A stretch of 64,000 bases of DNA from Candidatus Acetatifactor stercoripullorum (GCA_019114005.1 DXGH01000030.1:1-64000); one strand, 5' to 3'; positions 36,351 through 44,754 are shown, numbered from the stretch's first letter. Made by a program: numbers and translations. Notes: generated by a model from the letters alone, not told the origin.

Positions 36351-36385
36351 ACTGCTATTGAAGAGGGAAAGGATACGATATACCT

Positions 36386-37798
36386 ATGAAAGTAAGCAGA
36401 ATGAATCAGCAGGAAAAGATAGAGTATATGTTAAACGAGCCTGCCACCCGTCTGGTGTGTCAGATGGCGGTTCCTACTATTATCAGCATGCTGGTGAGTT
36501 CTTTTTATAATATGGCAGATACTTTTTTTGTGGGAAGAATCAGCACCCAGGCTACGGCAGCGGTGGGAGTGGTTTTTTCTGTGATGGCCTTTATACAGGC
36601 ATGCGGCTTTTTCTTCGGCCACGGCTCCGGCAATTATATTTCCAGAAAGCTGGGGGCAGGAGAATTTGAGGACGCCAACAAAATGGCGGCCACAGGCTTT
36701 GTCAGCGCTTTTCTGACAGGAATCTTTGCAGGCGTGCTTGGTCTGATTTTTCTGGAGCCCCTGTCAAGGGCTCTGGGCTCCACCCCTACGATTTTACCCT
36801 ATACCAAGGAATACCTTGGCATTATATTACTAGGAACTCCTTTTATGATGTCGTCCCTTGTATTGAACAATCAGCTGCGCTTTCAGGGCAGCGCATCCTA
36901 TGCCATGGTGGGAATTGTGACGGGAGCCGTTTTAAACATTGGACTGGATCCTCTTTTCATTTTTGTTTTTGATATGGGGGTTGCGGGAGCGGCGCTTGCC
37001 ACCACTATAAGCCAGATTGTCAGCTTTGTGCTGCTGGTTCTCATGACCCGAAAGGGAGGAAATATCCGTATTCACCTGCGTGATTTTTCGCCCAGCTGGT
37101 ATTATTTTAAGGAGATTATCCGGGGAGGCCTTCCCTCCCTGTGCCGACAGGGACTGGGCAGTGTGGCCCAGATTTGTATGAACTGGGCGGCGGGATTCTA
37201 TGGGGCGGAATTTGGCGACGCCGCCATTGCGGCCATGTCCATTGTAAACAGAGTGGCGATGTTTGCCAATTCCGCGCTTATTGGCTTTGGACAGGGCTTT
37301 CAGCCGGTGTGCGGCATGAATTATGGAGCCGGAAAGTACCACAGAGTAAGAGAGGCCTTTTTCTTCTGTGTGAAATATGCCTTCGTGTTTTTGCTGGTCC
37401 TGTCTGCAGTGGGATTTATTTTTGCAAGGCCGCTGGTCATGCTGTTTCGCAGGGAGGATGCGGAAGTGATCCGCATCGGCGCCCTTGCGCTTAGGCTGCA
37501 GTGCCTGGCATTTCCCCTGAATGCCTGGATTGTGATGAGCAATATGATGCTGCAGTCCATAGGAAAGGCTGTCCGGGCTTCTATTGTGGCGGCGGCCAGA
37601 CAGGGATTGTTTTTCCTGCCCTTTATCTGGATTCTGCCGAAATTTTTTGGGCTTTTGGGCGTGCAGATGTGTCAGACCTGGTCTGATGTGTGTTCCTTTT
37701 TGATTGCGGTACCCCTTGGCATCAGCGTTCTGCGGGAAATGGCAGCGGCAGGCGGCGTTGAAGCAAAGGCTGCAGGAACGCAGGCGCAGGATATGTAA
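36386..37798 (+). CDS. MATE-family efflux transporter
   Basis: The product is a 470-residue membrane transporter of the MATE (NorM/DinF) family with about twelve helices in two six-helix halves. The halves begin ATRLVCQMAVPTIISMLVSS and GGLPSLCRQGLGSVAQIC, with typical segments NMADTFFVGRISTQATAAVG and GFGQGFQPVCGMNYGAGKY. It exchanges drugs or metabolites for H+ or Na+. It begins after its own promoter and lies 26 bases upstream of cca, so the two may be co-transcribed. The substrate cannot be read from sequence. Confidence 0.92.
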   Translation: MKVSRMNQQEKIEYMLNEPATRLVCQMAVPTIISMLVSSFYNMADTFFVGRISTQATAAVGVVFSVMAFIQACGFFFGHGSGNYISRKLGAGEFEDANKMAATGFVSAFLTGIFAGVLGLIFLEPLSRALGSTPTILPYTKEYLGIILLGTPFMMSSLVLNNQLRFQGSASYAMVGIVTGAVLNIGLDPLFIFVFDMGVAGAALATTISQIVSFVLLVLMTRKGGNIRIHLRDFSPSWYYFKEIIRGGLPSLCRQGLGSVAQICMNWAAGFYGAEFGDAAIAAMSIVNRVAMFANSALIGFGQGFQPVCGMNYGAGKYHRVREAFFFCVKYAFVFLLVLSAVGFIFARPLVMLFRREDAEVIRIGALALRLQCLAFPLNAWIVMSNMMLQSIGKAVRASIVAAARQGLFFLPFIWILPKFFGLLGVQMCQTWSDVCSFLIAVPLGISVLREMAAAGGVEAKAAGTQAQDM

Positions 37799-37824
37799 AA
37801 GGACACACAAAGGGGAACGCAGGA

Positions 37825-39171
37825 ATGGAGAGTAATATGAAGATAGAGATGCCACAGAAAGCAAGTTATATTATAGAGACCATCCGTCAGGCTGGATTTG
37901 AGGCGTATATCGTAGGCGGCTGTGTCAGGGATTCCATACTGGGCAGAGAGCCGGAGGATTGGGATGTCACTACCTCGGCCAGACCGGAGCAGGTAAAGGC
38001 GTTGTTTCGGAGGACCATTGACACCGGAATACAGCATGGAACGGTGACGGTGATGCTGGATAAGGAGGGCTTTGAAGTGACTACCTATCGGATTGACGGA
38101 AAGTATGAGGACAGCCGTCATCCCAAGGAGGTTATTTTTACACCCAGTCTGATAGAGGATTTGAAGCGAAGAGATTTTACAATCAATGCCATGGCCTACA
38201 ATGAAGAGGGAGGCCTCATTGATGTGTTTGGGGGGCTTCAGGATATGAAAGAGGGTGTTGTCCGCTGTGTGGGGGACCCCAGGGAGCGCTTCGGGGAGGA
38301 CGCCCTCCGCATGATGCGGGCCATTCGTTTTTCCGCCCAGCTGGGCTATCGCATTGAGGAAAAAACCGGGGATGCTATCCGGGAAATGGCGCCCAATCTT
38401 TCCCATATCAGCCCGGAGCGTATTCAGACGGAGCTGGTAAAGCTCATCACCTCCGATCATCCGGAATTTCTTAAAATAGCATATCACACAGGCGTTACGA
38501 AAGTGATTCTGCCGGAGTTTGACCGGGCCATGGAAACGCCGCAAATACATCCGCATCACTGCTACAACGTGGGAGAACACACGCTGCAGGCCTTAAAGGA
38601 GACGGAGCCGGATAAAATTCTGCGTCTGGCGGTGCTGCTTCACGACATCGGAAAGCCGGATACCTTAAGCTGGGACGAAAAAGGGCTTACCCACTTTTAT
38701 CATCATGCGTCCCTGGGGGCGGATCTGGCGGAACAGATTTTAAAGAGGCTGCGCTTTGACAATGACACCATAAGCCTGGTGAAAAAGCTGGTGCTTTATC
38801 ACGACTATGGAAACGAGTGGGAGCCGGATATGCGCCGGATGCGTCGTCTGGCAAATAAAATAGGGGTGGATATGCTGCCAATGCTGTTTTGTGTGAAACG
38901 GGCGGATATTTTGGCTCAAAGTGATTATCTGCGCCAGGAAAAGCTGGAACGGCTGGAAAAATGGCAGGAGCTGTACCAGGACATGCGTTCTCTGGGGCAG
39001 TGTGTGTGCTTAAAGGACCTGGCGGTTACAGGAAGGGATTTGATGGACATAGGCATGCGCCCCGGCAAAGAGCTTGGGGAGGCCTTGCAGGGACTGCTGG
39101 AGCTTGTGCTGGAGGAGCCTGCATACAACACAAAAGAAAAGCTGCTTAAGGAGGCCGAGAAATACCTTTAA
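37825..39171 (+). CDS. cca: CCA-adding tRNA nucleotidyltransferase
   Basis: The product is a 448-residue enzyme that builds or repairs the 3' CCA end of tRNA. The nucleotidyltransferase head has AYIVGGCVRDSILGR and EDWDVTTSA with the two catalytic aspartates, followed by the RNA-binding neck (RRDFTINAMAYNEEGGLIDVFGG, EDALRMMRAIRFSAQLG). A C-terminal HD domain (HHCYNVGEHTLQAL, LLHDIGKPD) is also present, as in many Clostridia forms. The ATG at 37825 follows AAAGGGGAACG; an ATG at 37837 is a possible second start. The gene is housekeeping. Confidence 0.93.
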   Translation: MESNMKIEMPQKASYIIETIRQAGFEAYIVGGCVRDSILGREPEDWDVTTSARPEQVKALFRRTIDTGIQHGTVTVMLDKEGFEVTTYRIDGKYEDSRHPKEVIFTPSLIEDLKRRDFTINAMAYNEEGGLIDVFGGLQDMKEGVVRCVGDPRERFGEDALRMMRAIRFSAQLGYRIEEKTGDAIREMAPNLSHISPERIQTELVKLITSDHPEFLKIAYHTGVTKVILPEFDRAMETPQIHPHHCYNVGEHTLQALKETEPDKILRLAVLLHDIGKPDTLSWDEKGLTHFYHHASLGADLAEQILKRLRFDNDTISLVKKLVLYHDYGNEWEPDMRRMRRLANKIGVDMLPMLFCVKRADILAQSDYLRQEKLERLEKWQELYQDMRSLGQCVCLKDLAVTGRDLMDIGMRPGKELGEALQGLLELVLEEPAYNTKEKLLKEAEKYL

Positions 39172-39210
39172 AAGGCAGAAAAGAGCCTAACATACTTTCA
39201 GAACTTCGCT

Positions 39211-39242
39211 CATATGATAGGTTATGAACCCAAGGTTCATAA
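39211..39242 (+). promoter_or_regulatory. Candidate mother-cell sigma promoter with inverted repeat
   Basis: CATATGATA (39211-39219) fits the SigK -10 pattern CATAnnnTA, with AC at 39194-39195 as a possible -35, 15 bases upstream. Just after it, TTATGAACC and GGTTCATAA form a perfect 9-bp inverted repeat with a 3-base spacer. It lies 24-55 bases before a CotS-like gene, which fits sporulation control. Confidence 0.4.
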
Positions 39243-39265
39243 GTGTAAATTAGGAGGGGCTGGAA

Positions 39266-40261
39266 GTGAATGACAGGGCAGTCAGTTTACTGGGACAGTA
39301 TGATATAGAGGTGCTTCGTACCCGCAAGGGAAGGGGAGCTATTTTATGTGATACCAATCAGGGTTGTCTCATTTTTAAAGAATATGCAGGGAATGAAAAC
39401 AAAATTCGTATACAGGACAGACTGCTGAATCATATCAGGGAAACAGGGAAAATACAAGTGGAGTCCATTCTTCCCACCAGGGAAGGAAGCCTGTTTGTAA
39501 AGGACATGGAGGGAAATTCTTATGTGCTGAAAACCTACGCAGAGGGCCGGGAATGCAATATTTACGAAAAGAAGGAGTGCCTGGAGGCGGTGAGAGTGCT
39601 GGCGAGGCTTCATGGGTGCATGGAGCTGTCCCAAACAGAGATGGATGGACTGCCAGCCGATGGCTTTTTTGCGGGAAGGGAATATGAGAAGCATAACAGA
39701 GAGCTTAGAAGGGTTCGAAAGTATTTGAAGCAGCGGGGACAGAAAACCGGGTTTGAAATCGGCCTTTTAAACAGCTTTGATTATTTTCTGGAGCAGGCAT
39801 TGGCTGTCACGGAGGAATGGAACCGCTACCGTTTGGAAAACAGTCGGGGCCATGAGAGGAAGGAAACCGTTTTGTACTGCCACGGGGATTATCAGTATCA
39901 CAATATTTTGTGGGGGCAGGAGGAATGGTTTGTTGTAAATTTTGAAAAATGCCTTCCTGACAACCCGATCCGGGACTTGTACTTGTTTTTGCGTAAGCTT
40001 CTGGAAAAGAGCAGCTGGTCCGTTTCTCTGGGGAAGGAGCTGCTTGCGGCTTACCAGGAGGAAAGACCTATTTCGGACGAAAGCAGAATGGACCTTTATT
40101 ACCGGCTGGCATATCCGGAGAAATTTTGGAAGATCGTCAACTTTTATTATAACTCGGGAAAGGCGTGGATACCGGAGCGCAACAGGGAAAAGCTGGAGAA
40201 ATTAGTGGTGCAGGAAAAGGAAAAGCAGATTTTTCTGGATGAAATATTTCAGAGGAGATAA
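39266..40261 (+). CDS. CotS-like spore coat kinase-fold protein
   Basis: The product is a 331-residue protein of the CotS/APH phosphotransferase-like family found in spore coats of Firmicutes. The kinase-fold landmarks are visible: the lysine in SYVLKTYAEG, the catalytic loop VLYCHGDYQYHNILW and the metal-binding region changed to VVNFEKC, where ordinary kinases have IDFD. That change suggests low or no phosphotransfer activity. The start is GTG at 39266 behind GGAGGGGC. It is followed 14 bases later by the PEGA gene. A sporulation-type promoter lies upstream. Confidence 0.75.
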   Translation: MNDRAVSLLGQYDIEVLRTRKGRGAILCDTNQGCLIFKEYAGNENKIRIQDRLLNHIRETGKIQVESILPTREGSLFVKDMEGNSYVLKTYAEGRECNIYEKKECLEAVRVLARLHGCMELSQTEMDGLPADGFFAGREYEKHNRELRRVRKYLKQRGQKTGFEIGLLNSFDYFLEQALAVTEEWNRYRLENSRGHERKETVLYCHGDYQYHNILWGQEEWFVVNFEKCLPDNPIRDLYLFLRKLLEKSSWSVSLGKELLAAYQEERPISDESRMDLYYRLAYPEKFWKIVNFYYNSGKAWIPERNREKLEKLVVQEKEKQIFLDEIFQRR

Positions 40262-40275
40262 AGAAGGAGCAGACT

Positions 40276-41745
40276 GTGAAACAAAACCAAAGAAAGAAAA
40301 AAAAGGAGAACAAAAGAAGTGTTTTGGGGATAACCGGGACAATTTTGTTTTTGGCTGCAGTTGTGACGATAGTGTCGCTTGGCCTGTGGAGTGCGTTTGG
40401 CAATAGGGCCCGGAATGCCTCAAACGAAAGCGCTCAGGGGCAGACGTCACAGGAGACGGCTGATGAGACCAGAGAGCGGGTGGACACAGGGTTTATTTTG
40501 ACGGGGCCGGGGGATTATGATTCTGCAGACACACCGGTTCTGGTGGATAAAAACAAAGATGACAATACTGTCACATTCTTGAATCTGGAGCTGGGAAGGC
40601 GCTACACCCTTTCTCTGGACGGCACCACAAAGCTTTACGACAAGTATGGAGAAAGCGTTTCTCTGGATCAGATTGAGGTGGGAGACGTGGTCTACATCAC
40701 CTTCTTAAAGTCTAAGAAGCATCTGACCAGCATGCAGATTTCTCCTGATGCCTGGAGCTATGAGAATGTGGAGCGATATGAGATCAATACGGTGCGGGGA
40801 GAGGTGACCATCGGCCAGGAGGTGTATAAGCTTACAGAAAATACACAGTATCTCTCCCAGGGCAGGAGCATAGATAAAATGGAGCTGAATGCGGCGGATA
40901 TCTTAAGCTTTCAGGGAATTGACAGCCAAGTGGCAAGCATATCTGTAGAGAAGGGTCATGGATATCTGCGGCTTGCCAATGACGAGAATTTTGTGGGGGG
41001 CTGGATAGAGATCGGCCAGTCTATGATTTGCCGGATTACAGAGGATATGCTGCTGACCGTGCCAGAGGGAAGCTACCAGGTAAATATCAGTCACAACGGA
41101 GGCGGAGGCGTAAAGAGCGTTGTGATCAACCGCAATGAAGAGACCACTCTGGATATCGGAGACCTGGAGGTTGCCAAGGTGCAGTATGGAATGGTGCTGT
41201 TTTCCATAACGCCCTCCTCTGCCCAGCTGTATGTGGATGGAACGGAGACGGACGATTCCGGGCCGGTGACGCTGGAGTACGGCCTGCACCAGCTGATTGT
41301 GCGGGCTTCGGGTTATCAGTCGGTGACCCAGTATATACGGGTAGGCCAGGAGTCCGCAGGCATCGACATTGTGCTGGATAAGGTGGATACCGACGAGGAA
41401 GCGGAGGAAAGCAGTGAAAGCAGTACGGAATCCACACAGGCAGACACCACCACCAGCTATTACAAGGTGTATGTGGACGCTCCGGAGGGGGCAGAGGTAT
41501 ATCTGGACGGCAATTACGTGGGAATTTCTCCCTGCAGCTTCAGAAAGACATCCGGCTCCCATGTGATAACCCTGCGAAGGACAGGCTATGAAACCAGAAG
41601 CTATACCGTTTTGGTAGATGAGGAGGAAAAGGATATTTCCTATTCCTTCGCGGATTTAGTGGTATCGCAGTCCGCAGAGAGCTCATCGGCATCACAATCC
41701 ACGGAAAGCTCATCTGCAGCGCAGTCTTCTGAAGCCGCGCAATAA
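40276..41745 (+). CDS. Membrane-anchored PEGA-domain protein
   Basis: The product is a 489-residue protein with a lysine-rich N-terminus, one membrane helix (about 15-38) and an external part. Two PEGA domains occur at about 310-370 (LFSITPSSAQLYVDGTETDD...YGLHQLIVRASGY) and about 395-460 (YKVYVDAPEGAEVYLDGNYV...GSHVITLRRTGYE). Ser/Glu/Thr-rich linkers separate and follow them. PEGA modules are common in surface proteins and thought to bind cell wall or other proteins. The start is GTG at 40276 behind AAGGAGC. It is 14 bases after the CotS-like gene, so probably one operon. Confidence 0.8.
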   Translation: MKQNQRKKKKENKRSVLGITGTILFLAAVVTIVSLGLWSAFGNRARNASNESAQGQTSQETADETRERVDTGFILTGPGDYDSADTPVLVDKNKDDNTVTFLNLELGRRYTLSLDGTTKLYDKYGESVSLDQIEVGDVVYITFLKSKKHLTSMQISPDAWSYENVERYEINTVRGEVTIGQEVYKLTENTQYLSQGRSIDKMELNAADILSFQGIDSQVASISVEKGHGYLRLANDENFVGGWIEIGQSMICRITEDMLLTVPEGSYQVNISHNGGGGVKSVVINRNEETTLDIGDLEVAKVQYGMVLFSITPSSAQLYVDGTETDDSGPVTLEYGLHQLIVRASGYQSVTQYIRVGQESAGIDIVLDKVDTDEEAEESSESSTESTQADTTTSYYKVYVDAPEGAEVYLDGNYVGISPCSFRKTSGSHVITLRRTGYETRSYTVLVDEEEKDISYSFADLVVSQSAESSSASQSTESSSAAQSSEAAQ

Positions 41746-41787
41746 GTCAGGTATTCCGACAGGGATTATTTTGTAAAATATTTTGTG

Positions 41788-41914
41788 CCTGGGGCATATT
41801 TCAACACAGACACGCTTCCGCTCCGAGCTGGCCGCAGCGGTACATAAGGCTGTAAAGGACACAGCCTAAGTACCGGCGGCCAGCAAGGGTCTGTTTATGA
41901 AATATGCCCCCTGG
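41788..41914. repeat. Large nested inverted repeat (127 bp)
   Basis: The outer arms are CCTGGGGCATATTTC (41788-41802) and GAAATATGCCCCCTGG (41899-41914). Inside them AGAC and GTCT pair. The inner arms CTGGCCGC-AGCGGTACATAAGGCTGT (41828-41853 in parts) and ACAGCCT-AAGTACCGGCGGCCAG (41861-41883) are near-perfect complements around a seven- or eight-base loop. No T tract follows directly, so it is not a plain terminator. It could be a MITE-like element or a folded RNA. Confidence 0.75.
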
Positions 41915-41972
41915 AAATTACCATTGCAAGAATTACTGTAATAATAAAATAAGGTATATATAGGAGAAGAAA

Positions 41973-42698
41973 ATGGAAGAGAAGAAATATACTTATGAGG
42001 ACTTTTTAAAGATAGTGGAGACCTTGCGCAGTGAAGAAGGCTGTCCCTGGGACCGGCAGCAGACCCATATGAGCCTGCGGCCCTGTATGACGGAGGAGGC
42101 GGCAGAGGTGAATGGAGCCATTCGCATTCTGGAGCAGACCGGCAGCTGTGAAAACCTCAGGGAGGAGCTGGGGGATGTGCTTCTTCAGGTGGTTATGCAC
42201 GCCCAGATTGCAAAAGAGGAGGGGCTGTTTGACATGGGGGACGTGGTGTCGGAGGTGGCCGCTAAGATGGTGCGCAGGCATCCCCATGTGTTCGGGAATC
42301 TTGCCGTAGAGGGCCCGGGACAGGTATTGGAGAACTGGGAGGAAATCAAGAAGAAGGAAAAAGAGGGGAAGGTCATTACAGAGTCTGTGCTGCGGGAGAT
42401 TCCTAAGGAGCTGCCTGCCCTCACCAGGGCGCAGAAGGTGTTAAAAAAGGCGGACAAGCTCTATGAACCCCAGGGGGATTTTAAGGCATGCGCGGAGCAG
42501 ATACTGGATGCGGCCAAGAGGCTTAAGATGTGTACTCCGGTGGATTATGACCCGGAAATTTCAAGGCTTACAGGGGACATCCTTATGGCCCTTTCCCGGA
42601 TAGCAGGCCTATGCAGACTGTCTCAGGAGCAGATTCTCACAGACCGCACAGAAGATTTGATAGACAGGCTGGAAGGAGCAGAGAAAAAAGTGCCGTAA
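41973..42698 (+). CDS. mazG: Nucleoside triphosphate pyrophosphohydrolase MazG
   Basis: The product is a 241-residue enzyme that hydrolyses NTPs to NMP and pyrophosphate and cleans unusual or excess nucleotides. The first MazG domain has EEGCPWDRQQTHMSLRPCMTEE with the metal-binding EEAAEV and LREELGDVLLQVVMHAQIA. The second half is present but weaker (RAQKVLKKADKLY). E. coli MazG has 263 residues. The ATG follows TAGGAGAAG. The last codons are part of a tandem repeat that continues past the stop. Confidence 0.92.
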   Translation: MEEKKYTYEDFLKIVETLRSEEGCPWDRQQTHMSLRPCMTEEAAEVNGAIRILEQTGSCENLREELGDVLLQVVMHAQIAKEEGLFDMGDVVSEVAAKMVRRHPHVFGNLAVEGPGQVLENWEEIKKKEKEGKVITESVLREIPKELPALTRAQKVLKKADKLYEPQGDFKACAEQILDAAKRLKMCTPVDYDPEISRLTGDILMALSRIAGLCRLSQEQILTDRTEDLIDRLEGAEKKVP

Positions 42699-42735
42699 AT
42701 GTGGGGGAAAGTGCCGTAAATATGGGGAAAATGCC
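42686..42735 (+). repeat. Short tandem repeat across the mazG stop
   Basis: AAAGTGCCGTAAATGTGGGG and AAAGTGCCGTAAATATGGGG follow each other with one extra G between, and a third partial copy AAAATGCC runs into the hup promoter. The TAA of the first copy is the mazG stop. Confidence 0.75.
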
Positions 42736-42764
42736 TTGACAAATGCAGTAAAAACGGATATATA
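42736..42764 (+). promoter_or_regulatory. Consensus promoter of hup
   Basis: TTGACA (42736-42741) and TATATA (42759-42764) are separated by 17 bp, a near-ideal SigA promoter 75 bases before hup. Confidence 0.8.
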
Positions 42765-42838
42765 TATGTATAGACGTTTCTCAAGAAGCATCTACGTGAA
42801 ATACAATCAACGAAAACTCATTACAGGAGGAGTTCAAA

Positions 42839-43114
42839 ATGAACAAAACAGAATTAGTGGCAGCTATAGCTGATCAGGCTGAAATTTCTAAGAAAGATGC
42901 TGAAAAGGCTTTGAAGGCTTTTACGGATGTTGTTGCTGCAGAATTGAAGAAGGACGGAAAGGTTCAGTTAGTAGGCTTCGGCACCTTTGAAGTTTCCAAG
43001 AGAGCGGAGAGAGAAGGAAGAAATCCCCAGAGCGGCGAGCCTATGAAGATTGCAGCCTCCAAGGCGCCTAAGTTCAAGGCAGGCAAGGCTTTGAAGGATA
43101 TGCTGAACGCATAA
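42839..43114 (+). CDS. hup: HU-family DNA-binding protein
   Basis: The product is a 91-residue histone-like nucleoid protein. It begins MNKTELVAAIADQAEISKKD and has the beta-arm core VQLVGFGTFEVSKRAEREGR and the terminal AASKAPKFKAGKALKDML, all HU hallmarks. It binds and bends DNA as a dimer. A strong promoter and an AGGAGG site precede it and a clear terminator follows, as expected for a very abundant protein. Its place just before rqcP and the yab genes is the standard Clostridia order. Confidence 0.97.
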   Translation: MNKTELVAAIADQAEISKKDAEKALKAFTDVVAAELKKDGKVQLVGFGTFEVSKRAEREGRNPQSGEPMKIAASKAPKFKAGKALKDMLNA

Positions 43115-43128
43115 TAAGGGCTGTTTGG

Positions 43129-43158
43129 GAGAACCTCCAGAAGGCGGTTCTCTTTTTT
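43129..43158 (+). terminator. hup terminator
   Basis: GAGAACCTCC pairs with GGCGGTTCTC (one mismatch) around AGAA and is followed by seven T. Confidence 0.9.
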
Positions 43159-43221
43159 TGCCTGTTTCTGTGGCAGAGGCGCCCGGAAAACCCGGGCGTC
43201 CTCCTTTGGAAAGGAGCATAT

Positions 43222-43461
43222 ATGAGACTTGACAAGTATTTAAAGGTATCCCGTCTGATCAAGCGCCGTACCGTGGCCAACGAGGCCTGCGACAGCGGAA
43301 GGGTGCTGATAAACGATAAGCCCGCCAAGGCCTCCGCAAACGTAAAGAAGGGAGATATCATATCTATTTCCTTCGGAAACAAGGAGGTAAGAGTGGAGGT
43401 GCTGGACGTGCAGGAAACTGTGAAAAAGGAAGAGGCCGGCGAGCTGTTCCGCTATCTGTAA
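43222..43461 (+). CDS. rqcP: S4-domain RNA-binding protein RqcP
   Basis: The product has 79 residues, nearly all one S4 RNA-binding domain (MRLDKYLKVSRLIKRRTVAN; GRVLINDKPAKASANVKKGD). In Bacillus this protein (YabO/RqcP) works with RqcH in ribosome quality control, helping add alanine tails to stalled chains. The ATG follows GGAAAGGAGC. It begins the conserved rqcP-yabP-yabQ-divIC run. Confidence 0.92.
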   Translation: MRLDKYLKVSRLIKRRTVANEACDSGRVLINDKPAKASANVKKGDIISISFGNKEVRVEVLDVQETVKKEEAGELFRYL

Positions 43462-43576
43462 GTATTTTTTCACACAGGAATTTTTCCGGCTCCTGTCTAA
43501 TATAATGTAAGAGAACAGGGTGGCAGCTTCTTTGGGGCCTTGAAAAAGGCGCAGAACCCACCGGGCAGGAGGATTT

Positions 43577-43864
43577 ATGGAAGATTTAAGCAACAGCGGA
43601 CGCACCCATAAGGTGACAATGACAAATCGAAGGACCTGCGCCATCAACGGTGTGAGCGATGTCCTTTCCTTTGACGTGCATGAGATTCTCCTGGAGACGG
43701 AGCAGGGGATGCTTATGATCAAGGGGGATGAGCTGCATGTGAACAGACTGACTCTGGATAAGGGCGAGGTGGACATTGACGGCAGAATCGACAGCTTTAC
43801 CTATTCCGATCAAAACCTGGCCGGACATAAAAATGAATCCCTGCTAAACAGGCTGTTTCGCTGA
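43577..43864 (+). CDS. yabP: Sporulation protein YabP
   Basis: The product is 95 residues with the YabP-family core (AINGVSDVLSFDVHEILLET; GMLMIKGDELHVNRLTLDKG; GEVDIDGRIDSFTYSD). It is needed for spore formation in Bacillus, where it works with YabQ at a stage after engulfment. The ATG follows CAGGAGGATTT. The next gene is yabQ, 11 bases on. The gene is a marker that the host belongs to a spore-forming lineage. Confidence 0.93.
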   Translation: MEDLSNSGRTHKVTMTNRRTCAINGVSDVLSFDVHEILLETEQGMLMIKGDELHVNRLTLDKGEVDIDGRIDSFTYSDQNLAGHKNESLLNRLFR

Positions 43865-43875
43865 AGGAGCCGCCC

Positions 43876-44355
43876 ATGGCAAACGAGAATCTTTTTCTTT
43901 TTTATGCCCTGCTCATGGGCATTTTTATTACCTTCCTGTACGATATTCTCAGGATATTGAGAAGAGTTCTGCCTCACAGCGGCTTCTGGGTGTCCGTGGA
44001 GGACCTCTGCTTTTGGGCCTACTGTGCGGCGGAGGTGTTCTTGCTTTTGTATCATGAAAGCAACGGCACACTGCGCTGGTTTGCCGTGCTTGGTGCGATG
44101 ACAGGCATGGTGCTGTATAAAAAGCTGGTAAGTCCCTTTTTCGTAAAATATGTGTCCCTTCTTTTGGGACGCGTGCTATTTGCACTGGGAAAAATTTCCT
44201 GTTTTCTGGCAAGGCCCTTTTTATGGGCTGCAAAAGCCCTGAAAAACAGGGCGGGAAAGGCAAAAAAGAGTCTTTCCAGACAGGGCAGAAGGGGAGGCCG
44301 GCTGCTAAAAAAGAAGTTGACTCTGCTTGTGAAAATGCTTAAAATGACATTATAG
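43876..44355 (+). CDS. yabQ: Spore cortex protein YabQ
   Basis: The product is a 159-residue membrane protein of the YabQ family. The N-terminal half holds three or four helices (LFLFYALLMGIFITFLYDIL; LCFWAYCAAEVFLLLYH; RWFAVLGAMTGMVLYKKL), and the C-terminal half is very lysine/arginine-rich. YabQ localises to the forespore envelope and is needed for cortex assembly in Bacillus. AAGGAG precedes the ATG, just after the yabP stop. Confidence 0.9.
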   Translation: MANENLFLFYALLMGIFITFLYDILRILRRVLPHSGFWVSVEDLCFWAYCAAEVFLLLYHESNGTLRWFAVLGAMTGMVLYKKLVSPFFVKYVSLLLGRVLFALGKISCFLARPFLWAAKALKNRAGKAKKSLSRQGRRGGRLLKKKLTLLVKMLKMTL

Positions 44356-44405
44356 GGTAAGTTTGTTGAAAGGCCGCCTTGCGGTGTGCGGATAGAGGTG
44401 TTTGT

Positions 44406-44714
44406 ATGGCGAGAAGAAAAATTGCATACCGGAAAAGACATCAAAACCGCTTCAGCATGTTTCTGGTGACGCTGGTGGTAATTATGATCATGGTGGCCGT
44501 GGCTGTACAGAGCGTAGAGCTGGAGCAGAAAATAGAAGCCTATGCCGCCAGAGAGGAGCAGCTAAAGGAGCAGATCGCGGCGGAGGATGAACGGACACAG
44601 GAGATAGAGGAATATCGGAAGTATACCCAGACCAAGGCCTATGTGGAAGAGGTGGCCAAGGATAAGCTGGGACTGGTATATGAGGGTGAGATTCTTTTTA
44701 AAGAGGATGATTGA
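44406..44714 (+). CDS. divIC: Septum protein DivIC/FtsB-like
   Basis: The product is a 102-residue bitopic protein: a basic N-terminus, one helix (about 19-38, MFLVTLVVIMIMVAVAV), then a coiled coil (LEQKIEAYAAREEQLKEQIA) and the conserved end YVEEVAKDKLGLVYEGEILF. It belongs to the divisome sub-complex with FtsL and DivIB. The ATG at 44406 is preferred over an upstream TTG at 44379. The order yabQ-divIC-spoIIE matches Bacillus apart from genes missing between. Confidence 0.9.
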   Translation: MARRKIAYRKRHQNRFSMFLVTLVVIMIMVAVAVQSVELEQKIEAYAAREEQLKEQIAAEDERTQEIEEYRKYTQTKAYVEEVAKDKLGLVYEGEILFKEDD

Positions 44715-44724
44715 GAATCAGGTA

Positions 44725-44754
44725 AGCAGAAGTCTTAGGGCTTCTGCTTTTTTT
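44725..44754 (+). terminator. divIC terminator
   Basis: AGCAGAAG (44725-44732) pairs with CTTCTGCT (44741-44748) and is followed by seven T. The T tract runs into a 0A-box-like sequence of the spoIIE promoter. Confidence 0.88.

Larger units (their letters stand above)
35927..36385 (+). other. Gene-poor gap between foldase and MATE genes
   Basis: This stretch of about 460 bases holds a codon-like scrap ending at about 35990 (EAIERDLIERKADPKFVSL then a stop) that may be the tail of a lost gene. It also holds a second terminator (36023-36063), a possible 48-codon ORF (36130-36276) and the MATE promoter (36342-36350). I see nothing else in it. Confidence 0.4.
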
